Positions 1-8,761 of a DNA stretch of 64,000 bases are shown piece by piece. This DNA is from Castellaniella sp041677825 (GTDB lineage: Bacteria; Pseudomonadota; Gammaproteobacteria; Burkholderiales; Burkholderiaceae_B). Numbering within the stretch: the first letter of the stretch is position 1; the number at the start of each line of letters is the position of its first letter. The notes beneath the pieces were generated by a model, which did not search any database, was not told where the DNA came from, and worked only from the letters and a program-made list of their open reading frames with translations. Made by a program: the position numbers and the translations under genes. The stretch lies in contig NZ_JBAYPG010000006.1 of the NCBI RefSeq assembly GCF_041677825.1, positions 53,315-117,314 on the forward strand, in the 5' to 3' direction.

Positions 1-939
1 CGCCATGGTCAGGTCGAACAGCCCGATGATCACCACCAGCGACGTGTCCTTGAACAGGGAGATGAAAATGCCCACCAGAGGGGGGATCACAATCTTCAGG
101 GCCTGCGGCATGATGATCTTGCGCATCTGCTGCCAATAGCTCAGGCCAATCGAATCCGCCCCTTCGTATTGCCCCCTGGGTATGGCCTGCAGGCCGCCGC
201 GCACCGTCTCGGCCACGTAAGCGGCGGCAAAGAGAATGATGGCGATCTGCGCGCGCAAGAGCTTGTCGATCGAAAACCCCTCGGGCAGAAACAAGGGCAG
301 CATGACCGAGGACATGAACAGCAGGCTGACCAGCGGCACGCCACGTATGAGTTCGATGTAGATCACGCAGACCGCCTTGACCCCCGGCATGTGCGAACGG
401 CGCCCCAGGGCCAGCACGACCCCGAAGGGGAAGGCAAAGGCGATACCGAACGTGGACAGGATCAGGGTCAGCGGCAGCCCACCCCACTTGGCGTTTTCGA
501 CGTAGGCCAGCCCGAAGAGGCCGCCCCACATGAGCACGCCCACTGCGGCCAGCCCCACCCCCCACAGCAATGCCAGCGAGGGCCGCCAGAACCGGCGCAT
601 GCAACTGCAGACAATCACGCCGACCAGAATCGCAGAAGCCAGCAGGGGACGCCATTGTTCATCGTAGGGATAGACGCCGAACAGGATGAGGCGGTGCTTC
701 TCGCGCACGAACGCCCAGCAGTAGCCCCCTGTTTCGCGGCACTGCTCGGGCGTGGTGGCAGCGAAATCAGGCCGCACGAACAGGTAGTCGACCAATGCCG
801 GGATCGCCAGCAGCAGCACCCAGATGGTCAGCAGGCTGAGCACCGCATTCAACGGGCTGGAGAACAATTGGGTGCGCAACCACCCCATTGGCCCGGCACT
901 GGACCGGGGCGGCAGGCGATCAGGCAGGGGCTGGGCCAT
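1..939 (-). CDS. aapM: Polar amino-acid ABC transporter permease, AapM-like (3' end cut by window)
   Basis: Inner-membrane permease of a polar/general amino-acid ABC importer. ATG at 939; 313 codons are visible and the frame runs off the left edge, so the C-terminus is missing. The protein has several hydrophobic segments and, near residues 265-295, the cytoplasmic EAA-type loop that contacts the ATPase (around EGADSIGLSYWQQMRK). The long insertion after the first membrane segment, with FVREKHRLILFGVYPYDEQWRP, is typical of AapM rather than the shorter GlnP/HisM permeases. It starts 3 bp after the end of the aapQ-like gene, so the two are one operon; the ATPase gene aapP would be expected just beyond the window. 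Family assignment is firm; substrate range is inferred from the family. Confidence 0.88.
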   Translation of the reverse strand, partial: MAQPLPDRLPPRSSAGPMGWLRTQLFSSPLNAVLSLLTIWVLLLAIPALVDYLFVRPDFAATTPEQCRETGGYCWAFVREKHRLILFGVYPYDEQWRPLLASAILVGVIVCSCMRRFWRPSLALLWGVGLAAVGVLMWGGLFGLAYVENAKWGGLPLTLILSTFGIAFAFPFGVVLALGRRSHMPGVKAVCVIYIELIRGVPLVSLLFMSSVMLPLFLPEGFSIDKLLRAQIAIILFAAAYVAETVRGGLQAIPRGQYEGADSIGLSYWQQMRKIIMPQALKIVIPPLVGIFISLFKDTSLVVIIGLFDLTMA

Positions 940-942
940 GTC

Positions 943-2142
943 TCAACGCTCCACCAGTTCGATGTGCTTGTTGTACCAGTTCATGAACAGCGAGATCGAC
1001 AGGCTGACGACCAGATACGCCGCCATGATGATCATGATGCCTTCGATCGCCTGCCCCGTCTGGTTCAGGATGGTGTTGGTGACGGCCACGATGTCCGGAT
1101 AGCCGATCGCTACGGCCAGTGAACTGTTCTTGGTGAGATTCAGATACTGGCTGGTCATGGGCGGCACGATGACCCGCATGGCCTGGGGCAGAATCACCTT
1201 GCGCAGGATGCGGGCACGCGACAGCCCCAGGGCAGACGCGGCTTCCCATTGCCCCTGGCTGACCGCCTGGATGCCTGAACGCACGACTTCGCCCACGAAG
1301 GCCGAGGTGTAGATCACCAGCCCCAAGAGCAGTGCCGTGAATTCGGGCGACATGGTCAGGCCGCCCTGGAAATTGAAGCCCTTGAGTTCGGGTCGGTCGA
1401 GCTCGAAGCTGCCCCCGCTGAGCCAGGCCGCGAGCGCCGGCACGACGACCAGCAGGCCCAGGGCCGACCAGCCGAGCGGGAAGATCCGCCCGGTGGCTTC
1501 CTGACGGCGCCGCGCCCAATGCGCCAGCAGCACGATGAGCACAATCGCCACGGCCAGGCCACCAAACAGCCAGTCGATGGCATTGCCGTGCACCCAGGGG
1601 ATCTTGAAGCCCCGATTGGAGATGAACACATCCGGCAGGGGATTGAGCGCCTGGCGGGGGCCGGGCATGATCTCGGTGATCAGGGCATACCAGAAAAACA
1701 GCTGCAGCAGCAACGGAATGTTGCGCATCACCTCGATGTACAGGCCTGCCAGGTGCGAAATCAACCAGTTGCGCGACAGGCGCCCTATGCCCAGCAGGGT
1801 GCCGAACAACGTGGCCACGATGATGCCCACCACCGAGACCCGCAAGGTATTGACCAGCCCCACCAGCACGGCGCGCCCGTAGGTATCGGCCGGGGAATAG
1901 TCGATGATCGACTCGCCGATGGCAAACCCGGCTTCCTCGTGCAGGAAACCAAACCCGGTCGAGATGTTGCGCACCGCCAGATTATGCAGCGTATTCGATG
2001 TGAGATACCATACCCCCAGCGCGACCAGACCCAGGATGAGGATCTGATAGATCAGCGCCCGGGTGTCGGGGTCGTTCCATGACCACCGGCGGCGGGCGCG
2101 GCCCGGGGGAGAAGATCGGCGCGTTGATTGCGAAGAGACCAT
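943..2142 (-). CDS. aapQ: Polar amino-acid ABC transporter permease, AapQ-like
   Basis: Partner permease of the AapM-like protein, 399 residues. The ATG at 2142 (MVSSQSTRRS) was chosen because the open frame upstream lacks family-like sequence and runs towards the divergent ftsE. After a basic N-terminus there is a first membrane segment at about residues 30-50. Then comes the AapQ-characteristic stretch ending GFAIGESIIDYSP, several more membrane segments, and the EAA loop at about 299-328 (EAASALGLSRARILRK). The gene is first in the minus-strand operon. The periplasmic binding-protein gene (aapJ) that normally precedes aapQ is not here: the next gene upstream is divergent ftsE. No strong ribosome-binding site is visible. 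Function follows from family membership; the substrate is unknown. Confidence 0.88.
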   Translation of the reverse strand: MVSSQSTRRSSPPGRARRRWSWNDPDTRALIYQILILGLVALGVWYLTSNTLHNLAVRNISTGFGFLHEEAGFAIGESIIDYSPADTYGRAVLVGLVNTLRVSVVGIIVATLFGTLLGIGRLSRNWLISHLAGLYIEVMRNIPLLLQLFFWYALITEIMPGPRQALNPLPDVFISNRGFKIPWVHGNAIDWLFGGLAVAIVLIVLLAHWARRRQEATGRIFPLGWSALGLLVVVPALAAWLSGGSFELDRPELKGFNFQGGLTMSPEFTALLLGLVIYTSAFVGEVVRSGIQAVSQGQWEAASALGLSRARILRKVILPQAMRVIVPPMTSQYLNLTKNSSLAVAIGYPDIVAVTNTILNQTGQAIEGIMIIMAAYLVVSLSISLFMNWYNKHIELVER

Positions 2143-2300
2143 GCTGGAGTCATTTTTCACGGGTTTCCCGGATCGCACGCTGTTTCGGCCACAGCCGCAC
2201 ACAGAATACAATCCGGATGAACGGGCCGGGCCCGAAGCTGATGGTAGCGTGTCCAGGCCGAACCGATACATGCGGGATATCCCTGTCGAACCCAAAGCCG
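2143..2300. promoter_or_regulatory. Divergent promoter region between aapQ and ftsE
   Basis: A 158-bp spacer between two divergently read operons. For ftsE a good -10 candidate TACAAT lies at 2207-2212, but no convincing -35 is seen at the right distance (best TTTCGG at 2183-2188, 18-bp spacer). No clear promoter for aapQ was found. Confidence 0.35.
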
Positions 2301-2972
2301 ATGATCGAATTTCAGCACGTTTTCAAATCCTATGGCCGTGGCAGGAATATTCTGGCGGATGTCAACTTCAGCACTGAAGCCGGCGAATTCCTGTTCATCT
2401 CGGGGCCGTCGGGCGCAGGCAAATCCACCCTGCTCAAGCTGGTGGCCGGGCTCGAACCGGCCAGCCGGGGCGCCATCACGGTCAACCATCATCGCATCAA
2501 CCGCCTGAACGCCCGCACCTTGCCCTACCTGCGGCGCACGGTGGGCCTGATCCTCCAGCACACCCATCTGCTGTTCGATCGGCGCGTCATCGACAACGTG
2601 CTGCTGCCATTGGCCGTGCTGGGTCTGGATGCCCGCACCGCAATCACCCGGGCCCGGGCCGCCATGGACAAGGTCGGCCTGCGCGGCAAGGAAGACTACT
2701 GGCCCATTGAACTCTCCGGGGGCGAGCAACAGCGGCTGGCCATCGCGCGCGCCATCGTCGGCCGCCCGGCCATCCTCATCGCCGACGAACCCACTGCGAA
2801 TCTGGACGCCGCCAGTGCACTGCGCATCATGGACGTATTCCGCGACTTCAACCAGGTCGGCGTCACCACCCTGATCGCCTCGCACGACGCGCCGCTCATG
2901 GCGCGCTACGCACGTCGCACCCTGCATGTCGAAGCGGGGCGTTTCACGGATCTGCCGGGGGTTCCCACATGA
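2301..2972 (+). CDS. ftsE: Cell-division ATP-binding protein FtsE
   Basis: ATPase of the FtsEX complex at the division septum, which regulates peptidoglycan hydrolases through periplasmic activators. 223 residues, the usual FtsE length. The start MIEFQHVFKSY at 2301 matches the family N-terminus; the open frame extends upstream without family sequence. Walker A GPSGAGKS is at residues 35-42, the ABC signature LSGGEQQR at 138-145 and Walker B ILIADEP at 158-164. The stop overlaps the start of ftsX (ATGA, 2969-2972), so the pair is translationally coupled, and mutY follows in the same way. Assignment is secure from sequence and context. Confidence 0.95.
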   Translation: MIEFQHVFKSYGRGRNILADVNFSTEAGEFLFISGPSGAGKSTLLKLVAGLEPASRGAITVNHHRINRLNARTLPYLRRTVGLILQHTHLLFDRRVIDNVLLPLAVLGLDARTAITRARAAMDKVGLRGKEDYWPIELSGGEQQRLAIARAIVGRPAILIADEPTANLDAASALRIMDVFRDFNQVGVTTLIASHDAPLMARYARRTLHVEAGRFTDLPGVPT

Positions 2973-3877
2973 GGCGCTGGCTGCGTCACCACCGCTATGC
3001 GCTGCAGGTGGCCTTGCGGCGCCTGCGCGGCCATGGCCTGTCTTCGCTCGCCAATATTCTGGTGATCGCGCTGATGCTGGTCGTCCCATTGCTGGGCGCG
3101 GCCGCCCTGCAGTCGGCCCAACCCCTGATGCGCCAGCTCGCCGTCAATCCCGAACTGACCCTGTTTCTCACACCCGGCCTGGACACGGCCGCGCAGCAGG
3201 CCCTGCAGGCCCGGATCCGCACCGAAGCCGACGAACAGGTCGCCCAGGTGCGCCTGATCCCCGCCGCCCAGGCCATGGACGAGTTGCGTGCCGATCCGGC
3301 CTGGGCCCAGGCCTTCGATGCGCTGCCCGCCAACCCGTTGCCCGATACGCTGGTCGTCACGCTCAAGGACACCGACGCCCCCACGCGCATCGCCGACACG
3401 CTGATGCAGGCCTGGCAGCACTGGCCGGGCGTGGACCGCATCCAGCTCGACAGTGACTGGGTCCGTCGGCTCGAATCCCTGCTGGCCCTGCTGCGCACCG
3501 GGCTGACCCTGCTGGCCGGGGCCGTGCTCATCGTGGTTCTGGCCACCGTCTTCAACACGGTACGGCTGCAGGCGCTGACCCAGCGTGAGGAAATCGCCGT
3601 AGCGCGCCTGGTAGGCGCAACCGAACCCTTCGTGCGCCGCCCCTTCCTGTATGTGGGTGCCCTCACCGGGCTGGCGGCCAGCCTGCTGGCCTGGCTGCTG
3701 GCCGGCCTTGCCCTGATCCCGCTGAACCGCATGCTGGAACGTTTCACGCACACCTACGATCTCGAATGGGTCCTGCACTTGCCACCCCCGGCAGACCTGC
3801 TTTCGGCCGGCGCCCTGACCGTGCTTCTGGGGGCCGTGGCCGCGCGCCTGTCGGTGACCCGGCATACCCGCTTCTGA
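2969..3877 (+). CDS. ftsX: Cell-division protein FtsX
   Basis: Membrane partner of FtsE; 302 residues. The N-terminal cytoplasmic part is basic (MRRWLRHHRYALQVALRRLR), followed by a first membrane segment around residues 27-50. A periplasmic domain of about 110 residues comes next, then three membrane segments with an FtsX-type segment around VRLQALTQREEIAVARLVGAT, a cytoplasmic motif of the family. The start overlaps ftsE by four bases and the stop TGA (3875-3877) shares its last base with the ATG of mutY, so ftsE-ftsX-mutY look like one transcript. The division role is known for the family. Confidence 0.94.
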   Translation: MRRWLRHHRYALQVALRRLRGHGLSSLANILVIALMLVVPLLGAAALQSAQPLMRQLAVNPELTLFLTPGLDTAAQQALQARIRTEADEQVAQVRLIPAAQAMDELRADPAWAQAFDALPANPLPDTLVVTLKDTDAPTRIADTLMQAWQHWPGVDRIQLDSDWVRRLESLLALLRTGLTLLAGAVLIVVLATVFNTVRLQALTQREEIAVARLVGATEPFVRRPFLYVGALTGLAASLLAWLLAGLALIPLNRMLERFTHTYDLEWVLHLPPPADLLSAGALTVLLGAVAARLSVTRHTRF

Positions 3878-5004
3878 TGGCCCGATCCCGCGCACCGGCA
3901 GTGACACGGCCAGAGCTCGCCGGCCTGGCCGAGCGCGTCAGCACGTGGCAGTTGCAGCATGGGCGCCACGACCTGCCCTGGCAGGGCACGCGTGACCCCT
4001 ACCGCATCTGGCTCTCGGAAATCATGCTGCAGCAGACCCAGGCCGCCACGGTCATACCCTGGTACCAGCGTTTCCTGCGCCGGTTCCCCGATCTCGCCAC
4101 GCTCGCCAGTGCCTCGCTCGACGAGGTCCTGACACTCTGGGCCGGGCTGGGCTACTATGCACGCGCGCGCCACCTGCACCAGTGCGCGCAGATCGTGTAC
4201 ACCCGCTACGCCGGGCGGTTCCCGCAGACGGCGGCCGAGCTGGCGCGCCTGCCCGGCATCGGCCCGTCCACGGCGGCGGCGATCGCGGCCCTGTCCCATG
4301 GCGAGCGCACACCCATTCTGGATGGCAATGTACGGCGGGTGTTCATGCGCCTCGAGGCCCTGGATGCAGACCCCGCTGCGGCAAGCACCCTGCGCGCCCT
4401 GTGGGCCCTGGCGCAGCGCATCATCGAGGCCGCACCCGCGTCACTCGACATGACCGCCTACACCCAGGGCCTGATGGATCTGGGCGCCACGGTCTGTACC
4501 CGCCACCGGCCCGACTGCGCCCGCTGCCCGTTGGCCGGGGATTGCCTGGCGCACCGCCAGGGGCTGCAGAACGCATTGCCACGCCCGCGCAAGCGTCGCG
4601 ATCGCCCGCTGCGCCAGAGCACGGTTCTGATCCTGCAGCATGAGGATCACGTGCTGCTGACCCGGCGCCCGGCACGGGGCATCTGGGGCGGGCTCTGGAG
4701 CCTGCCCGAGTTTGCCGATGCGCCCGCCCTGCAGGACTACTGCCTGCACCACGCCCAGGCCGGGCAGCCAGCCCGCGCACTGGCCACCTTCGAACATGAC
4801 TTCACGCATTTCCGGCTGCAGATCCACCCGTGGTACCAGCCTGTCGAAGGCAGGCGGCCCGGCCCAGCGGCCGAACAGGCCTGGGTGAGCCTGCCCGCGC
4901 TGGCCCGCCATGGGTTGCCGGCACCTATTGCCCGCCTGCTGGCAGGCCTGCAGGCGGGCGCGGGCGCATGCGCCCTGCCAAGCGCTGGGCCTGCCCGCCA
5001 GTGA
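3877..5004 (+). CDS. mutY: Adenine DNA glycosylase MutY
   Basis: Removes adenine mispaired with 8-oxoguanine in base-excision repair. 375 residues from ATG 3877, which overlaps the ftsX stop (TGATG); the open frame continues upstream inside ftsX but without MutY sequence. Visible features are the catalytic glutamate in LSEIMLQQT (E48), the helix-hairpin-helix LPGIGPSTA (125-133) and catalytic Asp149 in ILDGNVRR. The [4Fe-4S] cysteines are C207, C214, C217 and C223, spaced x6-x2-x5. The C-terminal NUDT-like domain (from about residue 240) reads the oxidised guanine. Last gene of the ftsEX transcript; it converges with rodA across a 51-bp gap in which I see no clear terminator. Confidence 0.96.
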   Translation: MARSRAPAVTRPELAGLAERVSTWQLQHGRHDLPWQGTRDPYRIWLSEIMLQQTQAATVIPWYQRFLRRFPDLATLASASLDEVLTLWAGLGYYARARHLHQCAQIVYTRYAGRFPQTAAELARLPGIGPSTAAAIAALSHGERTPILDGNVRRVFMRLEALDADPAAASTLRALWALAQRIIEAAPASLDMTAYTQGLMDLGATVCTRHRPDCARCPLAGDCLAHRQGLQNALPRPRKRRDRPLRQSTVLILQHEDHVLLTRRPARGIWGGLWSLPEFADAPALQDYCLHHAQAGQPARALATFEHDFTHFRLQIHPWYQPVEGRRPGPAAEQAWVSLPALARHGLPAPIARLLAGLQAGAGACALPSAGPARQ

Positions 5005-5055
5005 CCCCATGCGGCAAGCCGCTGCGCCACGGGACGGCGCCCCGGCGATGGTTCT

Positions 5056-6195
5056 TCATTCGTGCTCGGCCTGTTGCGCACCGATGCCCATCAGCAGGCC
5101 GAACACGACGCCGAGGGTCATGAGCGCCGTGCCACCGTAGCTCATGAACGGCAAGGGTACGCCGACCACGGGCAGGATGCCCGACACCATGCCGATGTTG
5201 ACGAATACATAGACGAAAAACATCATGGACATGGCGCCACCGAGCAGGCGGCCGAACTGTGTGGGCGCCCGTACCGCGATGGTCAGGCCCCGCAGGACCA
5301 CCAGGCCGTACAGGATCAGCAGCGCCACCGCACCATACAGGCCGAACTCTTCGGCAAACACGGCAAAGATGAAATCGGTCGTGCGCTCGGGGATGAAATC
5401 CAGGTGCGATTGGGTCCCCTGCATGTACCCCTTGCCATACAGCCCGCCCGAACCCACGGCAATCATCGACTGTATCGTATGAAAACCCTTGCCCAGCGGA
5501 TCGGTTCCCGGATTGAGCAGCACGCAGACCCGGTATTTCTGGTAATCGTGCAGCAGGACCCAGTCGACGTCCGGCTGACAGATCCGGTCTTCCAGGGACA
5601 CCAGGACCGCAATCGCCACCACGATGATCAGCATCACGGGCGCCAGCAGTCGAAACGGAAACCCCGCAAAATAAATCACACAGACGCCCGAGGCCAGTAC
5701 CAGCAGCGCGGTGCCCAGATCAGGCTGATCCATGATGAAGGCAGCCGGCACCAGCAACAGGACGCTGGCCACCAGAAAATCGCGCAGGCGGAATCCACCC
5801 GTACCCTGGCGCTGCAGATACCAGGCGAGCATCACGGGCACGGCGATCTTCATCATTTCGGAAGGCTGGATGCGGGTGATACCCAGATCGAGCCAGCGGG
5901 TCGCCCCCTTGCTGGTCACCCCGAAAAAAAACACCGCCAGCAGCAGAGCCAGCCCCACGGCATAGATGGCCGGCGCCCAGCGCCTGATCCAGCCGGGCGG
6001 CAGCAGCGCCACCGCCCACATGGCGACAAAGGCCAGCAGAAAATTGCGCAGCTGATCCGCAAACCGCCAGTCTGTATCACCCACCGCGGAATGCATGGTC
6101 GCCATGCCCACCAGCGCCAGCACCGCCAGCAGCAACAGCAAAGGCCAGTCGAGTACGGCAAACATGCGTCGCAAGGCCTGCACGATCAGACTCAT
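5056..6195 (-). CDS. rodA: Peptidoglycan glycosyltransferase RodA
   Basis: SEDS-family polymerase of lateral-wall peptidoglycan, working with PBP2 in the rod complex. 379 residues, nearly all hydrophobic, with about ten membrane helices. SEDS landmarks are visible: LGITRIQPSEMMKIAVPV, then WVLLHDYQKYRVCVLLNPGTDPLGKGFHTIQSMIAVG split over the large periplasmic loop, and GVPLPFMSYGGTALMTLG near the C-terminus. The ATG at 6195 overlaps the mrdA stop (ATGA), showing coupling. It is the last gene of the mreBCD-mrdA-rodA operon. Confidence 0.96.
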   Translation of the reverse strand: MSLIVQALRRMFAVLDWPLLLLLAVLALVGMATMHSAVGDTDWRFADQLRNFLLAFVAMWAVALLPPGWIRRWAPAIYAVGLALLLAVFFFGVTSKGATRWLDLGITRIQPSEMMKIAVPVMLAWYLQRQGTGGFRLRDFLVASVLLLVPAAFIMDQPDLGTALLVLASGVCVIYFAGFPFRLLAPVMLIIVVAIAVLVSLEDRICQPDVDWVLLHDYQKYRVCVLLNPGTDPLGKGFHTIQSMIAVGSGGLYGKGYMQGTQSHLDFIPERTTDFIFAVFAEEFGLYGAVALLILYGLVVLRGLTIAVRAPTQFGRLLGGAMSMMFFVYVFVNIGMVSGILPVVGVPLPFMSYGGTALMTLGVVFGLLMGIGAQQAEHE

Positions 6196-8189
6196 GACAC
6201 GTCTCCCGGATCCGGCCGCACAGGCAGGGCGAGCTGCGGTTCAGGCAAGGTCGGCGGCGCCGACGGGCCACCGGGCGCATGCCACTGGACAGGCACCGCA
6301 GGCGGTTCGTCGCGCTGCTGCAAGTGCCGTTTTTCGAGCCGCTCGGGATCGAGCCACCAGTCGAAGACCGAGCGCGCGATGGGCGCAGCCACGGACGCGC
6401 CCCAGCCACCGTTTTCAACGATCAGGGCGACGGCGATCTGCGGGTCGTCCACAGGCGCATAGGCCATGAACAGGGCGTGATCGCGCAGGCGCTCATCGAC
6501 CGTCTGTGCCTTGTAGCGCCCGCCGCGCAGACTGAACACCTGCGCCGTGCCGGTCTTGCCAGCGGCCTGGTACGGCGCGCCCTCGAAGGCAAGCCGGGCC
6601 GTGCCCTTGCGCACGACATCCACCATCGCGTCCTGCACCACCTGCAGGTTCTCGGGGTTCAGGTCGATGGCGTACTGCGGCCCCACCACGGGATAGGTCG
6701 AATCGCCCGTATCCGGATCGATCACCCGGCGCACCAGATGGGGCTTCATGTAGACCCCCTTGTTGGCCAGCACGGCCGTGGCCTGGGCCAACTGCAGGAG
6801 GGTGAAGGCATTGGCGCCCTGACCGACCGCCACCGAAACCGTCTCACCCTGGTACCAGTGCTGCTGTTCGGCCGTCTTGTAGGCCTTGCGCTTCCAGGCG
6901 CGCGAAGGCAGCACCCCCTTGCGTTCGCCATCGAGATCCAGGCCTGTGATCTCGCCGAAGCCGAATTGCCTGTTGAAATCATGCAGGGCGTCCACGTCCA
7001 TGAGCGCCCCCAGCGAGAAGAAATAGGTGTCGGACGACACCACAATAGCGCGATGCATGTCGGTGGGCCCGTATGCGGCCCCACCTGCGTTGCGAAAACG
7101 CTGGCCCGCGAGCTCGAAATAGCCCGGATCGGAGACCTTTTCGCGCGCCCCGCGCAAGCCCATCTCAAGCGCCGCGAGGCCAACGAAAGGCTTGTACGTG
7201 GAACCTATGGGATAGGTGCCATACAGAGGCCGATTGATCAGAGGATGATCCGGCGACTCATTGAGCTTGCGCCAGTTTTCGACGTCGATGCCATCGACGA
7301 ACAGGTTCGGATCGAACGAGGGCGACGACACAAACGCCAGGATCTCGCCGGTGCGCGGCGCGATGGCGACCAGCGCGCCGCGCCGCCCCTCGAACTGGGC
7401 TTCGGCCATTTTCTGCAGGCCGATGTCCAGGGACAGTTCGAGATTGGCCCCCGGGATCGGATCATTGCGGCTCAGTTCGCGTACGGGCCGCCCACTGGCC
7501 GTTACCTCGAGTTCCTCGACCCCGGTCTGGCCATGCAGCGCGTGCTCCCAGGTTTTTTCGATGCCTTTCTTGCCCATCACCTGGGTGCCGCGGTAATTGC
7601 CCAACTGCCCGGATTCTTCGAGCATCTGTTCGTCGGCTTCGGAAATTCGCCCCACATAGCCGATCACATGCGCGGCCGACTCATTCTGCGGGTACTCGCG
7701 CACCCAGCGTGCCTGCAGGGTGACCCCGGGAAAGCGCCAAGCCTGGGCCGCAAACCAGGACGCTTCGAGATCGTTCAGGTTGTTGCGCAGCATGACCGGT
7801 ACGTAGCGCCCGCTCTGCTCGTACTGGCGCAAGAATTTCTGCCGCGCCGAATCGCTGAAATACACCAGTTCGCGCAAGTCATCGAGCAAGGCCTCGATGG
7901 AGCCGCGCACCTGCGCCCGCGTGATCTGCAGGGTGTAGTCACGCAGATTGTCGGCCAGCACGGCGCCGTTTCGATCGAATACCAGGCCCCGGCGCGGCGG
8001 AATCGGGACAATCGTGATGCGGTTCTGTTCGGCGCGCGCGGCAAGACTGTCGTGGCGCTGGACCTGCAAATGCCACAGACGCCCCACCAGAAGCAGCAGG
8101 CACAGCAGCGCGAAGACGCCGGCCACCCATGCGCGCAACAGGGTCGTCTGGCGCTGATGGAGACCGGGCTTGCGAAATTCGAACATCAT
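6192..8189 (-). CDS. mrdA: Penicillin-binding protein 2 (peptidoglycan transpeptidase)
   Basis: Class B transpeptidase of the elongation machinery. 665 residues with one N-terminal membrane anchor (about 18-38), a dimerisation/pedestal region, and a transpeptidase domain. The active-site motifs are SxxK at S330-K333 (STYK), the SxN-equivalent SSD at 385-387 and KTG at 545-547. ATG 8189 is followed directly by a second in-frame ATG at 8186, so the protein may begin one residue later. It lies 5 bp downstream of mreD and overlaps rodA. PBP2 rather than FtsI because of this operon and the motif context. Confidence 0.96.
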   Translation of the reverse strand: MMFEFRKPGLHQRQTTLLRAWVAGVFALLCLLLLVGRLWHLQVQRHDSLAARAEQNRITIVPIPPRRGLVFDRNGAVLADNLRDYTLQITRAQVRGSIEALLDDLRELVYFSDSARQKFLRQYEQSGRYVPVMLRNNLNDLEASWFAAQAWRFPGVTLQARWVREYPQNESAAHVIGYVGRISEADEQMLEESGQLGNYRGTQVMGKKGIEKTWEHALHGQTGVEELEVTASGRPVRELSRNDPIPGANLELSLDIGLQKMAEAQFEGRRGALVAIAPRTGEILAFVSSPSFDPNLFVDGIDVENWRKLNESPDHPLINRPLYGTYPIGSTYKPFVGLAALEMGLRGAREKVSDPGYFELAGQRFRNAGGAAYGPTDMHRAIVVSSDTYFFSLGALMDVDALHDFNRQFGFGEITGLDLDGERKGVLPSRAWKRKAYKTAEQQHWYQGETVSVAVGQGANAFTLLQLAQATAVLANKGVYMKPHLVRRVIDPDTGDSTYPVVGPQYAIDLNPENLQVVQDAMVDVVRKGTARLAFEGAPYQAAGKTGTAQVFSLRGGRYKAQTVDERLRDHALFMAYAPVDDPQIAVALIVENGGWGASVAAPIARSVFDWWLDPERLEKRHLQQRDEPPAVPVQWHAPGGPSAPPTLPEPQLALPVRPDPGDVS

Positions 8190-8194
8190 GCTTC

Positions 8195-8761
8195 TCAGAC
8201 CGGACCCGCCTCACCGGCCCCCGACTGGCGTACCGGCAGCGACATCACGATGTCGAGCAGAGGCCACAGGGCCACCGTCATCAATACCGACCACAGCCAC
8301 CCCCAGCCCGCCCAGGCCCCCTGCAACCAGGCACCCAGCAGGTGGGGCACCAGCATGGCCAGAACGAGCACCGGCAGGATGTGCAGCATCTGCACCACCG
8401 CTGGAAAGCGCAGCAGCCGCCTGCGCAGCAGTTCAACCCCGTATGCCGCCAGCACGTAGCCCAATGCCTGAAGCCCCAGCAACCCCGTGTCATGGACATC
8501 CATGAGCAGACCGAACACGAAGGCCGTGGTCAGCCCGACCCGGGAAGGCTCGTGCAGGCACCAATAGACCAGGAACAGCAGAAGCAGATCGGGCACCGGC
8601 TGCCAGAGACGCCAGGGCAGCAGCGACGCCATCCAGACCAGCAACAGCGTACCCCACACCACCCAGCCGGGCATGCTGCGGCCAAACGCGGCCTCATCCA
8701 CCGGCTGCAGGCGTGCCAGCGATGACCTGTGACTCAGGTGTGCAGGCTTATTCTGCGGCAT
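8195..8761 (-). CDS. mreD: Rod shape-determining protein MreD
   Basis: Small integral membrane protein of the MreBCD shape complex; 188 residues, with five or so hydrophobic helices from about residue 30 on, and the family-like segment LLLLFLVYWCLHEPSRVGL with FVFGLLMDVHDTGLLG. The ATG at 8761 lies inside the 3' end of mreC (14-bp overlap), so translation is probably coupled. Weakly conserved family; the assignment leans on its place between mreC and mrdA plus the hydrophobic pattern. Confidence 0.9.
   Translation of the reverse strand: MPQNKPAHLSHRSSLARLQPVDEAAFGRSMPGWVVWGTLLLVWMASLLPWRLWQPVPDLLLLFLVYWCLHEPSRVGLTTAFVFGLLMDVHDTGLLGLQALGYVLAAYGVELLRRRLLRFPAVVQMLHILPVLVLAMLVPHLLGAWLQGAWAGWGWLWSVLMTVALWPLLDIVMSLPVRQSGAGEAGPV

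Noticed and set aside
169..1122. 317-codon plus-strand frame opposite the ABC permeases
   Set aside because: Antisense shadow rich in Gln, His and Arg; no family resemblance.
2143..2295. 51-residue N-terminal extension of AapQ
   Set aside because: Runs from the divergent promoter region and has no permease-like sequence.
5062..8459. Long plus-strand frames opposite rodA and mrdA (466 and 726 codons)
   Set aside because: High-GC shadows of well-identified genes, full of Gln/His/Arg and without domains.
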